Below are positions 1 through 6,950 of a stretch of DNA of 24,801 nucleotides, piece after piece (position 1 is the first letter of the stretch; each line of letters starts with the position of its first letter). The DNA comes from a virus. Position numbers and translations under genes: made by a program. Where the stretch lies: positions 1 to 24,801 of the IMG/VR virus record IMGVR_UViG_3300037493_000776. One strand, written 5' to 3'. Below the pieces are notes generated by a model. That model did not search any database. It was not told the origin of the DNA and was given only the letters and a program-made list of their open reading frames with translations.

Positions 1-1
1 A

Positions 2-94
2 TCTATAATAGATATTGATTCATCAAGATTTGAGGTAAATTTTGATTATAAAGAACTTCCTAAAGAGCTTATTAATAAAATAAAGCAATTATAA
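2..94 (+). CDS. 3' end of an unknown plus-strand gene (partial)
   Basis: Reading frame 2 is open from the window edge to a TAA at 92-94 and gives 30 residues, ending in KELINKIKQL. The peptide is charged and amphipathic, like a normal soluble protein C-terminus. It is the only convincing plus-strand coding sequence and converges on the phage genes, so it may be a host gene or an oppositely transcribed phage gene. The start is outside the window. Function cannot be inferred. An open frame of this length can arise by chance in AT-rich DNA, which limits confidence. Confidence 0.4.
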   Translation, partial: SIIDIDSSRFEVNFDYKELPKELINKIKQL

Positions 95-178
95 ATAATA
101 GCCGTAAACGGTATCTGTATTAATATCATAAGTTGACCAATCAATAACAGCTTGTACTTTTTTAGTTTTTTTATACAT
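89..178 (-). CDS. Candidate 29-aa microprotein
   Basis: An ATG at 178 opens a frame that begins MYKKTKKVQAVIDWSTYD and closes at TAA (89-91), overlapping the end of the convergent plus-strand frame. The composition (basic N-terminus, then a Trp/Tyr/Asp-rich part ending in tyrosines) looks protein-like, and the start lies 6 nt after the stop of the 39-codon frame upstream. There is no Shine-Dalgarno, only an A-rich run, which is normal for this phylum. No family is recognised. It may be chance, because short frames are common in AT-rich DNA. Confidence 0.3.
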   Translation of the reverse strand: MYKKTKKVQAVIDWSTYDINTDTVYGYYL

Positions 179-184
179 TTTTTT

Positions 185-304
185 CTAAGTTAAATCAATA
201 AAAAACAGTTTTGAAAAAACTGCGTGTGGCAATTTAATATAACGTAAATTATAACGACAAGAGTCCTTTACGATTGTCTTATAATGTATGACGTTATGTT
301 TCAT
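185..304 (-). CDS. Candidate 39-aa basic microprotein
   Basis: An ATG at 304 starts a frame beginning MKHNVIHYKTIVKDSCRYNL and ending in TAG at 185-187. It is basic with a hydrophobic C-terminal third (AVFSKLFFIDL). It is followed 6 nt later by the 29-codon frame, so the two could form a small operon. A U-tailed hairpin (206-222) lies inside this frame; either the hairpin is a terminator or this is a gene, and both being fully functional is less likely. No family is recognised. Confidence 0.3.
   Translation of the reverse strand: MKHNVIHYKTIVKDSCRYNLRYIKLPHAVFSKLFFIDLT
206..222 (-). terminator. AT-rich hairpin with U-tract, possible terminator
   Basis: On the minus strand CAGTTTT, loop TTC, AAAACTG forms a 7-bp stem followed directly by TTTTTT. 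This is the geometry of a weak intrinsic terminator for transcription leaving the lysis end. The stem is A/T-rich, so stability is modest, and it overlaps a candidate 39-codon frame. Confidence 0.4.
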
Positions 305-544
305 TGCTTTGGTTTTTTTGTTTAAATTTGTCGGTCTTTCAATTCAAAAGAAAGGAAAATAATTGTTTTCTATTTCAGAAAATAAATTTACTTTCGTCCC
401 GTAGGGTTTGAATTGCTTAAACTCATATTGTAAATATAACAATTTTTTATATACGATGAGGTAATTTTATTTAAAAACCCCATCATTTCTGACATGGCTT
501 TGTTAAATACTGTTTACACTAAACGGTTAATTGTAAACACTATT
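305..544. other. AT-rich stretch without a convincing gene
   Basis: Between the metallophosphoesterase stop and the candidate microORFs I see no reading frame that looks like a protein. The stretch holds an inverted repeat (511-539), an imperfect GATG/CATC hairpin near 452-484 that has a G-U pair on the minus strand and no U-tract after it, and a TAAATTTG plus-strand box at 323-330 without a properly spaced upstream TTG. No tRNA is visible. Confidence 0.4.
511..539. promoter_or_regulatory. Inverted repeat TGTTTACA...TGTAAACA
   Basis: TGTTTACA (511-518) and TGTAAACA (532-539) are perfect 8-bp inverted arms separated by 13 nt, just beyond the end of the metallophosphoesterase gene. The arms share the GTTTAC core with palindromes at 1104-1118 and 1818-1843. 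It could be a protein-binding operator or a hairpin. No U-tract follows, so a terminator is less likely. Confidence 0.4.
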
Positions 545-1258
545 TTACAACTCCATCAACTCATTAACTGCAATCTTACCACCGTACACAACTCCACAAC
601 CGATAACAGGCTTCTTACCTGCTTTAGCATACGACATCGCATAACTATCGTGGTCTATTCCGCAACCTACTTGCATACCAAACACTTTAAAGTTAGCACC
701 AACAAACCATTCCGTATATGCCTGAGTGTGTAGGTGACCTTGTACTGTTGACATCATATCAGCTCTACATTTAGCCTTAGCCGTTCCAGCTTCACCGTGA
801 ACGTATTGAACATCATCAACTACAACTCTATGTGTAAAGTTCCAGTTAGGCGTTTCTAGTACTTCTTTATACGCTTTAATCCACTTGGTAGGTATTCCCC
901 CCGTTTGTGCCTTACGCATGATTAAACGGTCATGATTACCTATTGTAACATCAGCGTTTGGAAATGCTTTATACCATTCATCGATCTTACTAATTGCTAA
1001 GTCTAATTCTTGACCTCCTCCTAATCCATCACTATCGGTTTCATGATATGACGAATAATGGCAGTCGATAACGTCACCTATAAATATAACCTTGTTACAT
1101 TGGTGTTTACTGTAAACAGATTTACAAAACTCCAAATAACCATCTAAGCAGAAAGGTTCGTGCAAATCACCAATAACTAACACCCTTGTTTCGTCTTTCT
1201 GTCTATGCTTTAATATTAGATTGTACTCACTTTCGTTTAATCGTGGTCTATACTCCAT
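545..1258 (-). CDS. Calcineurin-like metallophosphoesterase
   Basis: This 237-aa protein carries the ordered motifs of the calcineurin-like phosphoesterase fold: GDLH (30-33), GDVID (61-65), GNHD (107-110), HGE (154-156) and GHLH (174-177). All expected di-metal ligands appear present, so it should be an active hydrolase of phosphomono- or diesters. Substrate cannot be read from sequence; nucleic acid, a cyclic nucleotide signal or protein phosphate are all possible. There is no signal peptide, so it is probably cytoplasmic. It is the last clear gene of the minus-strand run, after the endolysin and separated from it by a terminator-like hairpin, so it may be expressed at lower level or from its own promoter. 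The start is the ATG at 1258, with an A/T-rich leader. Confidence 0.88.
   Translation of the reverse strand: MEYRPRLNESEYNLILKHRQKDETRVLVIGDLHEPFCLDGYLEFCKSVYSKHQCNKVIFIGDVIDCHYSSYHETDSDGLGGGQELDLAISKIDEWYKAFPNADVTIGNHDRLIMRKAQTGGIPTKWIKAYKEVLETPNWNFTHRVVVDDVQYVHGEAGTAKAKCRADMMSTVQGHLHTQAYTEWFVGANFKVFGMQVGCGIDHDSYAMSYAKAGKKPVIGCGVVYGGKIAVNELMEL
1104..1118. promoter_or_regulatory. 15-bp palindrome TGTTTACTGTAAACA inside the phosphoesterase gene
   Basis: TGTTTAC-T-GTAAACA is a perfect palindrome around one central base and is exactly the reverse complement of the palindrome at 1818-1832. It lies within coding sequence (codons for VYSKH). The exact recurrence suggests a binding site, although being in a coding region it could be coincidence. 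Confidence 0.35.
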
Positions 1259-1269
1259 AGGTTATAATT

Positions 1270-1294
1270 AAAAAAACCTTCATTAAGAAGGTTT
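1270..1294 (-). terminator. Intrinsic terminator after the endolysin gene
   Basis: On the minus strand AAACCTTC, loop TTAAT, GAAGGTTT makes an 8-bp stem with a 5-nt loop, and the T-run continues to seven Ts. It starts 6 nt after the endolysin stop and lies upstream of the metallophosphoesterase ATG. It probably ends or attenuates the lysis transcript. Confidence 0.75.
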
Positions 1295-1299
1295 AAAGG

Positions 1300-1800
1300 T
1301 TAAATATTCGGGTAAAGTATCTTACCTTGTGTGATTACTTGACCTTTGGTAACTAAAGGTAATAACGTTCTCCATGTGTGACCAAACGTCTTTTCAAAGT
1401 GTGGTGCATCCTTAAACGATTTCCAATCACCACCCCAAACCCAACCTTTCGATTTAAAGTAATTAACTACCTCAGTCCATTCAGGTGTTTTGTCTTTATC
1501 AATATCCTTTACTAAACTCCATGATGCCTCTTCAAATGTACCGTTTCCATCGTTATCATATAGAAGTACAATGTCAAAAGCTAAACCGTAATTATGAATT
1601 GACTGCCATTTATCCGCATTAGTTACTTTAGGTCTTTTCAAAAACAAAGCGTGTTGTTCTTCAGCAGTTCTAAGTACATAAGCAAATCTAAGTCTGCAAT
1701 TTTTAGGAAGCATTGAATTGATTTCTAGGTATTGCTCACGAAGTTCCTGGCGAATCTTTGGATGTGCAAACTCTATTCTTTCTAAGGTTATTTTATCCAT
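1300..1800 (-). CDS. Endolysin, M15-type (VanY/L-Ala-D-Glu) peptidase
   Basis: A 166-aa zinc peptidase that would cut the peptide part of peptidoglycan at the end of infection. Family signatures are RTAEEQ (44-49), SIHNYGLAFD (67-76) with zinc ligands His69 and Asp76, and DAPHFE (131-136) with the third ligand His134; GWVWGGDW (119-126) precedes the last motif, as in phage M15_4 enzymes. There is no signal peptide, so it needs a holin to reach the wall. Its neighbours are holin-like and spanin-like genes upstream and a terminator downstream. The ATG at 1800 follows a 44-nt spacer that contains palindromic operator-like sites. Confidence 0.9.
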   Translation of the reverse strand: MDKITLERIEFAHPKIRQELREQYLEINSMLPKNCRLRFAYVLRTAEEQHALFLKRPKVTNADKWQSIHNYGLAFDIVLLYDNDGNGTFEEASWSLVKDIDKDKTPEWTEVVNYFKSKGWVWGGDWKSFKDAPHFEKTFGHTWRTLLPLVTKGQVITQGKILYPNI

Positions 1801-1817
1801 AACTATTTACACTTAAT

Positions 1818-1843
1818 TGTTTACAGTAAACAAATTTGTTTAC
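1818..1843. promoter_or_regulatory. Overlapping palindromes in the spanin-endolysin gap
   Basis: TGTTTACAGTAAACA (1818-1832) overlaps GTAAACAAATTTGTTTAC (1826-1843), an 18-bp perfect palindrome, giving three GTTTAC/GTAAAC half-sites in 26 bp. It fills most of the only sizeable gap in the lysis cassette. This looks like an operator for a dimeric regulator, or an RNA hairpin limiting endolysin expression. No cognate regulator can be named. Confidence 0.5.
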
Positions 1844-1844
1844 A

Positions 1845-2282
1845 CTATCTTCTTATATAAACTTTTGCCAAAGCTATAATTAATCCTAATACAAAACAAA
1901 TAATTAACACAATCCACGGAAATTTATATTTTGCCTTCTGTATTTTATACTCAGTTTTCACCTTATACTTAACAACTTCAATTGAATCTCGCTTTATCTT
2001 GTATTCAGTCTTTACTTGATACCTCGTCTTAGGTACAAATACTTCATTATAACGCACTATTGTATCGTACTTGGTAACATACTTCACCCATTCGTTATTA
2101 ATGAAGATAGAATCAATCTTTTGAATCTCGATTGTATCGGAAATAGTTTCACATCGTAATCCTTTCTTAACCGCTTTACCGTAATGATACGAAGCTGAGC
2201 AACCAGTCATAAATATTAACCAAAGCAATGAGATCAAACAAGCCCAAATAAAGGCTATTAAATGTGTAAAATTTACTTTCAT
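1845..2282 (-). CDS. Lipoprotein with C-terminal TM, candidate unimolecular spanin
   Basis: This 145-aa protein has an N-terminal signal with a lipobox-like FMTGC ending at Cys28, a basic and beta-prone middle rich in V-K-T-E-Y-K-I repeats (about 85-118), and a C-terminal membrane helix (about 123-139) followed by YIRR. A lipid anchor at one end and an inner-membrane helix at the other is the topology of unimolecular spanins such as T1 gp11, which join the outer and inner membranes and fuse them at lysis. Its place between a holin-like gene and the endolysin supports this. The ATG overlaps the holin-like stop (ATGA). It ends in TAG, rare in this window. Confidence 0.68.
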   Translation of the reverse strand: MKVNFTHLIAFIWACLISLLWLIFMTGCSASYHYGKAVKKGLRCETISDTIEIQKIDSIFINNEWVKYVTKYDTIVRYNEVFVPKTRYQVKTEYKIKRDSIEVVKYKVKTEYKIQKAKYKFPWIVLIICFVLGLIIALAKVYIRR

Positions 2283-2503
2283 TTCTCTATTTTTTTAGCT
2301 TGTGCATCAATTAATTTAGAACCGTATGCAAATCCTATCAAAGTAAGCCATACATCCAACCTAAGTCCTTGTTGACAAAAGTCTATAATTGCAAATGATA
2401 TAGCCACAACAAATGACACGAACATTGTCAGCTTCATTCTATCCCACTTCCTTACACCGTTAACATCTTTCTTTAACGTATCGTTTATTATATCTCGTAG
2501 CAT
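2279..2503 (-). CDS. Holin-like two-TM protein
   Basis: A 74-aa protein with a charged N-terminus, a hydrophobic helix at about 27-42, a short polar loop (CQQGLRLD), a second weaker hydrophobic segment at about 51-62, and a basic tail (AQAKKIEK). Size, topology and position directly before spanin-like and endolysin genes fit a holin, which forms inner-membrane lesions at a set time. The assignment is from context and topology, not from a recognised family motif. It starts at ATG 2503, overlapping the upstream gene by 16 nt, and overlaps the spanin candidate by 4 nt. Confidence 0.6.
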   Translation of the reverse strand: MLRDIINDTLKKDVNGVRKWDRMKLTMFVSFVVAISFAIIDFCQQGLRLDVWLTLIGFAYGSKLIDAQAKKIEK

Positions 2504-2745
2504 ACTTTTATTTTCTCAGGAAGAACCGCTACAACTTGAGTTGTCTCAATAACGTTTGTACTTAGTCCTTTAGTAGGTTGTAACGTTCTAATTTGGTCTT
2601 TATAGCAGTCATTTAATAACGCTTGTATCTGCTTAACATCGTCTTTCGTGTCTTGCAAATCGGATCGAGTCCAAAAAATTACGGTTAGAGCAAGTGGTAT
2701 AACTCCAAATTTAATTGTATAATCTATTAGTTTGTCAGGTGTCAT
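2488..2745 (-). CDS. Small one-TM protein of the lysis cassette
   Basis: An 85-aa protein with one hydrophobic segment (about 11-26, ending FWTR), then a charged, helical stretch (SDLQDTKDDVKQIQALLND, about 28-46) and a less structured tail. It could be a second holin, an antiholin or a lysis accessory factor; sequence alone does not decide. It is coupled on both sides: its ATG overlaps the upstream stop (ATGA at 2745-2742) and it overlaps the holin-like gene by 16 nt. No family is recognised. Confidence 0.55.
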   Translation of the reverse strand: MTPDKLIDYTIKFGVIPLALTVIFWTRSDLQDTKDDVKQIQALLNDCYKDQIRTLQPTKGLSTNVIETTQVVAVLPEKIKVCYEI

Positions 2746-2972
2746 TTTTTAATATATTTATTCAGTTCTTCATTAGCCCACTTAACCACATCTTTATCCT
2801 CCCAAGTTGTTGTGTAGCTAAATCCATTCAGCACCACGCCAAATTTAGCACTTTCAGTTGATAATACTATTTCAATATTACAAGTCTTTGATGTAATACT
2901 ATCGTTAACCGCTACTACATTAATAACGGGGTTGGTAATTTCTGTTTTAAATTGCTCGAATTTATATGTCAT
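2742..2972 (-). CDS. Small hypothetical protein after the tail gene
   Basis: The start chosen is the ATG at 2972, giving 76 aa beginning MTYKFEQFKT, because it overlaps the TGA of the large upstream gene in the ATGA arrangement used throughout; an upstream in-frame start at 3026 would add 18 residues inside that gene. The product is soluble, mostly beta-prone, with a C-terminal helix (VVKWANEELNKYIKK). No family is recognised. It lies between the virion appendage gene and the lysis genes, so either a virion or lysis-accessory role is possible. Confidence 0.65.
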   Translation of the reverse strand: MTYKFEQFKTEITNPVINVVAVNDSITSKTCNIEIVLSTESAKFGVVLNGFSYTTTWEDKDVVKWANEELNKYIKK

Positions 2973-4489
2973 GATAATACGTTTGAAGTTGATAAAGTCA
3001 TTGTTCTGCAAGATAGGTAGTGGCAATTAGCACCCGATTTAGCTAATGCATAAAACCAACCCGTACTATTTGAACCTAAAATCCAAGCCCTCGTAGTGTC
3101 GTATCTTGGTGTTGTTGATGTCCAATAATTTAAATCTGTATTTAGACTGAATGGGGCGTAATTAAGGACTCCTGTTGTAGCGCTTTCATTTACAATATTC
3201 TCTAACTCTTTTCTATTTGTTAGCCTCCAACCGCTAGAAAAAGTACCTATAGTACGAGATAAAGAACTATCAATAGCTGTATTCCACACTACATTCGCTC
3301 CATTATTAGTCTTACTATAAGCAAGTAAAGTAGTTCCATTCCATGTTGACCAATCTAAAACTATTGCAGTCGCATATGTTTGACCGCCTAATATATCAGT
3401 GAATCTATTTGTCGTTGTGTTTATTGTAGCTGCTCCACTATTATGTAAAGGTGCAGTATCTAACACAAGAAACGAAGTCGCTCTACCCGCTTCAGTATCT
3501 CCATCATCACCCGTTCTGTATGAAGTAGTTTGCCCCGTTTTGATTAACGTTGCAGTACTTCGTGGAGTAGGTGTAGGCGCATCAGGCAGCACCACCTGAA
3601 AGTCATTCCCGACTTGTGTAACGCTTGTTGGAGTTACTACACCACCTGAATCAGAAAGTTGAATATCAACAGTTGCGCCACTTGTAACAGTTCCCTCAGT
3701 TGTTCCGTTTACTTCTAAGGTGGTGTTGGCACATACAATAGGATTAGGTACAGTAACCGTAACGCTTCCACCACTCAGAATCGAACCGCTTTGAATATCC
3801 GTTCCGTTAACGTATTCAACTAGATAGGTGCTATCAGGAGCAGTTATATCCTCACTCCCTTCAGCTAGTATTGGTGTAGTACTTATCGTTGCTCCTAGAG
3901 TATCTTTTAACACCGCAGTACTATCTTGAATAACTTGTGTTTCAGTTACACCACTTGGAATAGCGTTTGAATATAATTGATTACCTAATGAATCTTCAAT
4001 GACTTGTGTAGCATCGGCACAACTTGGTGTAGGTATAGGAGTTGCGTTAACTGGAACGGTACATCTACCATGTGAAGGAATCTCGAAACGTATATCCGCA
4101 AAGTAACCAACTAAGTTATCTAATTCTTTATCGCATCCAAATTGACCAATTGGATCTTCAACAATATTAATATCATCCACCCCGTAATCATTCCACCAAA
4201 CTCGAATATCTCTAAGGATTAAACTTGTATCGTTTGCATTTTCCCAAACGTCTAAACGATCATCGTTGATACGCTCATAAACATACACTCTTAAAGTGTG
4301 TACATTCATAGCTCTATTTACAGCAACATCAATAGGCGCAACGAATAACAAAGGATAAGTATTTTCTTCTGTTATGTATGCGCTTCTATGGTCGTCCGCT
4401 TCAAATATAACACGACCTTGTAGTTGACCATGACCAACTGCAAAGTCAGTTATAGCGTCTTTAATAGTTATGAGTGTATTTATAGCCAT
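2969..4489 (-). CDS. Tail-terminator-like N-terminus fused to DUF1566 lectin-like domain
   Basis: This 506-aa protein looks modular. Residues 1-145 resemble the short neck or tail-terminator proteins that follow the connector gene in phages (ITIKDAI start, YPLLFV, TLRVYVYER). A Pro/Thr linker (150-156) leads to repeats rich in T, S, V and G (about 157-300) resembling segments of Bacteroidota phage virion proteins. A second Pro linker (304-310) leads to a DUF1566 domain: TGQTTSYRTGDDGD (318-331), GWRLTNRKELENIV (420-433), LNYWTSTT (453-460) and a Cys-containing end. DUF1566 adopts a C-type-lectin-like fold used for binding, so this could be an adsorption protein carried at the neck. It overlaps the connector gene by 10 nt. 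Confidence 0.65.
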   Translation of the reverse strand: MAINTLITIKDAITDFAVGHGQLQGRVIFEADDHRSAYITEENTYPLLFVAPIDVAVNRAMNVHTLRVYVYERINDDRLDVWENANDTSLILRDIRVWWNDYGVDDINIVEDPIGQFGCDKELDNLVGYFADIRFEIPSHGRCTVPVNATPIPTPSCADATQVIEDSLGNQLYSNAIPSGVTETQVIQDSTAVLKDTLGATISTTPILAEGSEDITAPDSTYLVEYVNGTDIQSGSILSGGSVTVTVPNPIVCANTTLEVNGTTEGTVTSGATVDIQLSDSGGVVTPTSVTQVGNDFQVVLPDAPTPTPRSTATLIKTGQTTSYRTGDDGDTEAGRATSFLVLDTAPLHNSGAATINTTTNRFTDILGGQTYATAIVLDWSTWNGTTLLAYSKTNNGANVVWNTAIDSSLSRTIGTFSSGWRLTNRKELENIVNESATTGVLNYAPFSLNTDLNYWTSTTPRYDTTRAWILGSNSTGWFYALAKSGANCHYLSCRTMTLSTSNVLS

Positions 4490-4980
4490 TCTGTATCGCT
4501 TCTAAAATTTTGCTCTCTGTCGGGTGCTGAAATCTCGTTATTAGTATCAGCCATGTAAACGGGGAAATTATCTTTGTTTAACTCTAGGAACGCTCTCATG
4601 TTTCCTTCGTGTACCTTTGCAAACTTCAATACGTTTGTTCGGATATACTCCACCGCTTGTATTCCCTCACTTGCTGAATAATCACCGCTTTGAGATTGAA
4701 CACCTTTGTTTGATACTCTGAATGATAGATTAGGAATAGCATCATAAACCGAATAGAAAGCCGTAACGAATTGCACGAACTCAATTAACTCATCTTCTAA
4801 AGGAACGGTTGTACCCGCATTAAATTTAGTCAATAAGTCATTCGTAAAGTTGTACCCTAATATCGGTTGTATGTACGTCTTAACGCTTAATGCGATATAT
4901 GGCGCAAGGTCTTTAGCATCTACGTTTTGTGTGATGTTAGTATTCGTCTTTAGAAATTGCTCTGTTACAAAGTAAATCAT
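4480..4980 (-). CDS. Head-tail connector (adaptor-like) protein
   Basis: This 166-aa, mainly helical protein begins with FVTEQFLKTNTNITQNVD and contains AKDLAPYIALSVKTYIQPILG, resembling the helical adaptor proteins (gp6/gp15-like; DUF6712 in Bacteroidota) that bind below the portal. The position directly after the portal gene (4-nt ATGA overlap) and before a tail-terminator-like gene supports the role. The acidic C-terminus ends SDTEWL. The assignment is by fold resemblance and context; no catalytic motif is expected. Confidence 0.6.
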   Translation of the reverse strand: MIYFVTEQFLKTNTNITQNVDAKDLAPYIALSVKTYIQPILGYNFTNDLLTKFNAGTTVPLEDELIEFVQFVTAFYSVYDAIPNLSFRVSNKGVQSQSGDYSASEGIQAVEYIRTNVLKFAKVHEGNMRAFLELNKDNFPVYMADTNNEISAPDREQNFRSDTEWL

Positions 4981-6578
4981 TCTGAGGCTAATAATTGGTT
5001 AATAGTATCTTGGTCTATTCCGTATGCTGCCAAACGTGTACGTGCTAATGGTTCTGCTAAACGACCCTTTGAGAAATCTCTCATTATTCTCATCATATCC
5101 ATGTTATCCTTTGCGGATAAGCCTCTCAAATTTGCATTGCCCGTATCGGTTAACTGTTCCGCTTGTGGTTGCCCCGCTTGTGTTGGTGGTGCAATTACAC
5201 CCTCTTGAACGTTACCAAGTAAACGTGTTGCGTCAACTGTTGAGAATCCAAATATCAATTCAAGTAATGCAATCGCAGAACCTCTATCTGTTAACCCTTG
5301 TGCGACTGATGTTTGAATTTGTATAATACCTTGAACACCTCCAACACTTCCTTTAAGCTGCGCTCTTGCTTCAGCTTCTCTGTCAATCGCTACTGGCTCA
5401 CCACCATTTGAAACAATACCACCCTCTAACATATCTTTAACCGTAAGTATATCCGTTTCATTTATTGTTAGTTCACAAGGTACACCGCAAATTGTAGCCA
5501 ACTCATTTAGGAAATCTTGTATAGTTTCTCTATTAGAATTTACCCATAGCTTCTTAAACTGTTCAGCACTAAACTCAATCTCTTCAGTCGCTCCCAAACT
5601 TCCCGCAATCCTAACACCCATTAAAGCAGGGTTTAAATTGTGAGATATAGCCACCTCTTCTTTATATTCCTTGCTCGTTTGCTCGAACAAAGCATGGTTA
5701 TCTGTTGTGCTTACAATATCAACTTCAGGTAGATTATCTTTACCATTCGCTTCTACCTTCATTGCACGACCGTAGTTCTTAGCCCCTTTAGCATTTTGAC
5801 GCATACCACTTGACCAAACATCACGCTCATCGGGTGACATTATGTAAGGGTATTTGTAGATAACACTCGGTTGTATTCCGTTCTCAATTGCGCTCTTATG
5901 AAGCAAAGCAATATCAGCTCCTACCTTTTGCCAGTTTGCCGAAGAAACCCAATCAGGCATTCCGTAAGCACGAAAACCACCTACCCAATTTTTAAGCTCC
6001 AAAACTTGCCACTCATCCGTATTACCAATTTTGTAAGGTGTGAAAATAAGTTGACTAGTTGACCTGGTCCAATCTCTAGAATAGAAATAATGTGAAGGCG
6101 TATCGTTAAACAAACCGACCTGGGCATTTCTTATGCTTTCAGGATCAACTAATTTGAAATGGGTGTATTTCTTGTATTGTTTTGAATAGTGAACAAGCGC
6201 AATTACTCGACCATGCTTAACAAAATCTAGAACAACATTCTCACTAGACTTCTTAAATTTAGACATCGTTTCAAATTGCTTAATAGCTATCTTTTCCGAA
6301 ACATCTAAAGAATCGTAATCGTTCCATTCATAACCGTTACCAATTACGCTGTACTTTTTAAAGTTGCAACAAGCCTGGTGCATTGGTGCTGAAATGTATA
6401 ACTGATTTAAAATCATCGGATACAAATTTTGCTCCCCAAACCACACTCCGCCCGTTCGATTAACGTAATCATCAACGAATGGCTGTGATAAATCTTGACC
6501 CTCAGTATTGATTGTTCTAAAACATTCTAATTCCTTATTCTCTACTTGTGGTGTAACCGCTTTACTAAACCAACCCAT
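4977..6578 (-). CDS. Portal protein
   Basis: This 533-aa protein has the size and pattern of SPP1/HK97-type portals: an N-terminal region with NLYPMILNQLYISAPMHQACC, aromatic-rich wing segments (about 150-215), then the clip/stem region with EYKEEVAISHNLNPALMG and SLGATEEIEFSAEQF (about 310-345), and an Ala/Gln-rich C-terminal tail. It would form the dodecameric DNA channel at the capsid vertex. It lies downstream of the capsid gene rather than upstream, which is unusual. Its stop overlaps the connector start by 4 nt, and its ATG lies 1 nt after the upstream stop, so translation is probably coupled. Confidence 0.85.
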   Translation of the reverse strand: MGWFSKAVTPQVENKELECFRTINTEGQDLSQPFVDDYVNRTGGVWFGEQNLYPMILNQLYISAPMHQACCNFKKYSVIGNGYEWNDYDSLDVSEKIAIKQFETMSKFKKSSENVVLDFVKHGRVIALVHYSKQYKKYTHFKLVDPESIRNAQVGLFNDTPSHYFYSRDWTRSTSQLIFTPYKIGNTDEWQVLELKNWVGGFRAYGMPDWVSSANWQKVGADIALLHKSAIENGIQPSVIYKYPYIMSPDERDVWSSGMRQNAKGAKNYGRAMKVEANGKDNLPEVDIVSTTDNHALFEQTSKEYKEEVAISHNLNPALMGVRIAGSLGATEEIEFSAEQFKKLWVNSNRETIQDFLNELATICGVPCELTINETDILTVKDMLEGGIVSNGGEPVAIDREAEARAQLKGSVGGVQGIIQIQTSVAQGLTDRGSAIALLELIFGFSTVDATRLLGNVQEGVIAPPTQAGQPQAEQLTDTGNANLRGLSAKDNMDMMRIMRDFSKGRLAEPLARTRLAAYGIDQDTINQLLASE

Positions 6579-6579
6579 A

Positions 6580-6930
6580 TTAATTTCCTATTTGTGCCGT
6601 AACGACAATAAAACCTTTCTGTAAAATCCTGCCTGTTGTTTCTGCAACTACCAAAGTAGGCAATGCGCTTTCATAAACGCTATATGACCATTCGCCTTCA
6701 ATCAAATAAACCTCACCATCTAAGGCTATTGGATTAGTTGTTTCAGTTATGATAATTAGATCGTATCGAATATTTGAAGTAGCTTGAAGTGAACAACTAA
6801 CTGTTGAACCATCTAAATCGAATTTGTTTGTGAATACGATTAGATAGTACGGGTTATTAACTTGTGAACGCTCCGACAAAGTGACACAAATATTGTTAAC
6901 CGTATTTTTTTCTATGACAAAATTACTCAT
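6580..6930 (-). CDS. Small virion structural protein
   Basis: This 116-aa beta-rich protein contains VTLSERSQVNNPYYLIVF, YDLIIITETTNPIAL and GEWSYSVYES, a pattern I recognise from small proteins in Bacteroidota phage structural operons; exact function is unknown to me. It is probably part of the virion. It sits between the tail tube candidate and the portal, 1 nt before the latter. A terminator-like hairpin and a repeated TTTTTTGTACATATA element lie directly upstream, so this gene may begin a separately controlled transcript. Confidence 0.6.
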   Translation of the reverse strand: MSNFVIEKNTVNNICVTLSERSQVNNPYYLIVFTNKFDLDGSTVSCSLQATSNIRYDLIIITETTNPIALDGEVYLIEGEWSYSVYESALPTLVVAETTGRILQKGFIVVTAQIGN

Positions 6931-6935
6931 TACTT

Positions 6936-6950
6936 TATATGTACAAAAAA
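6936..6950 (-). promoter_or_regulatory. Upstream element TTTTTTGTACATATA (copy 3)
   Basis: One mismatch from the copies at 10102-10116 and 19627-19641. It ends 5 nt before the ATG at 6930 and its T-run doubles as the U-tract of the terminator at 6951-6973. It may be a promoter, a translation-initiation element or a processing site. Confidence 0.45.

Noticed and set aside
452-484. Imperfect GATG/CATC hairpin as terminator
   Set aside because: The loop is long and no U-tract follows on the minus strand, so it does not meet terminator criteria.
1-544. Possible template repeat for a diversity-generating retroelement at the left edge
   Set aside because: I could not see any stretch resembling the 3' end of the DUF1566 gene, and no reverse transcriptase is present.
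494-733. Plus-strand frame of about 79 codons over the end of the phosphoesterase
   Set aside because: It overlaps an intact metallophosphoesterase with all motifs, and its composition is not protein-like.
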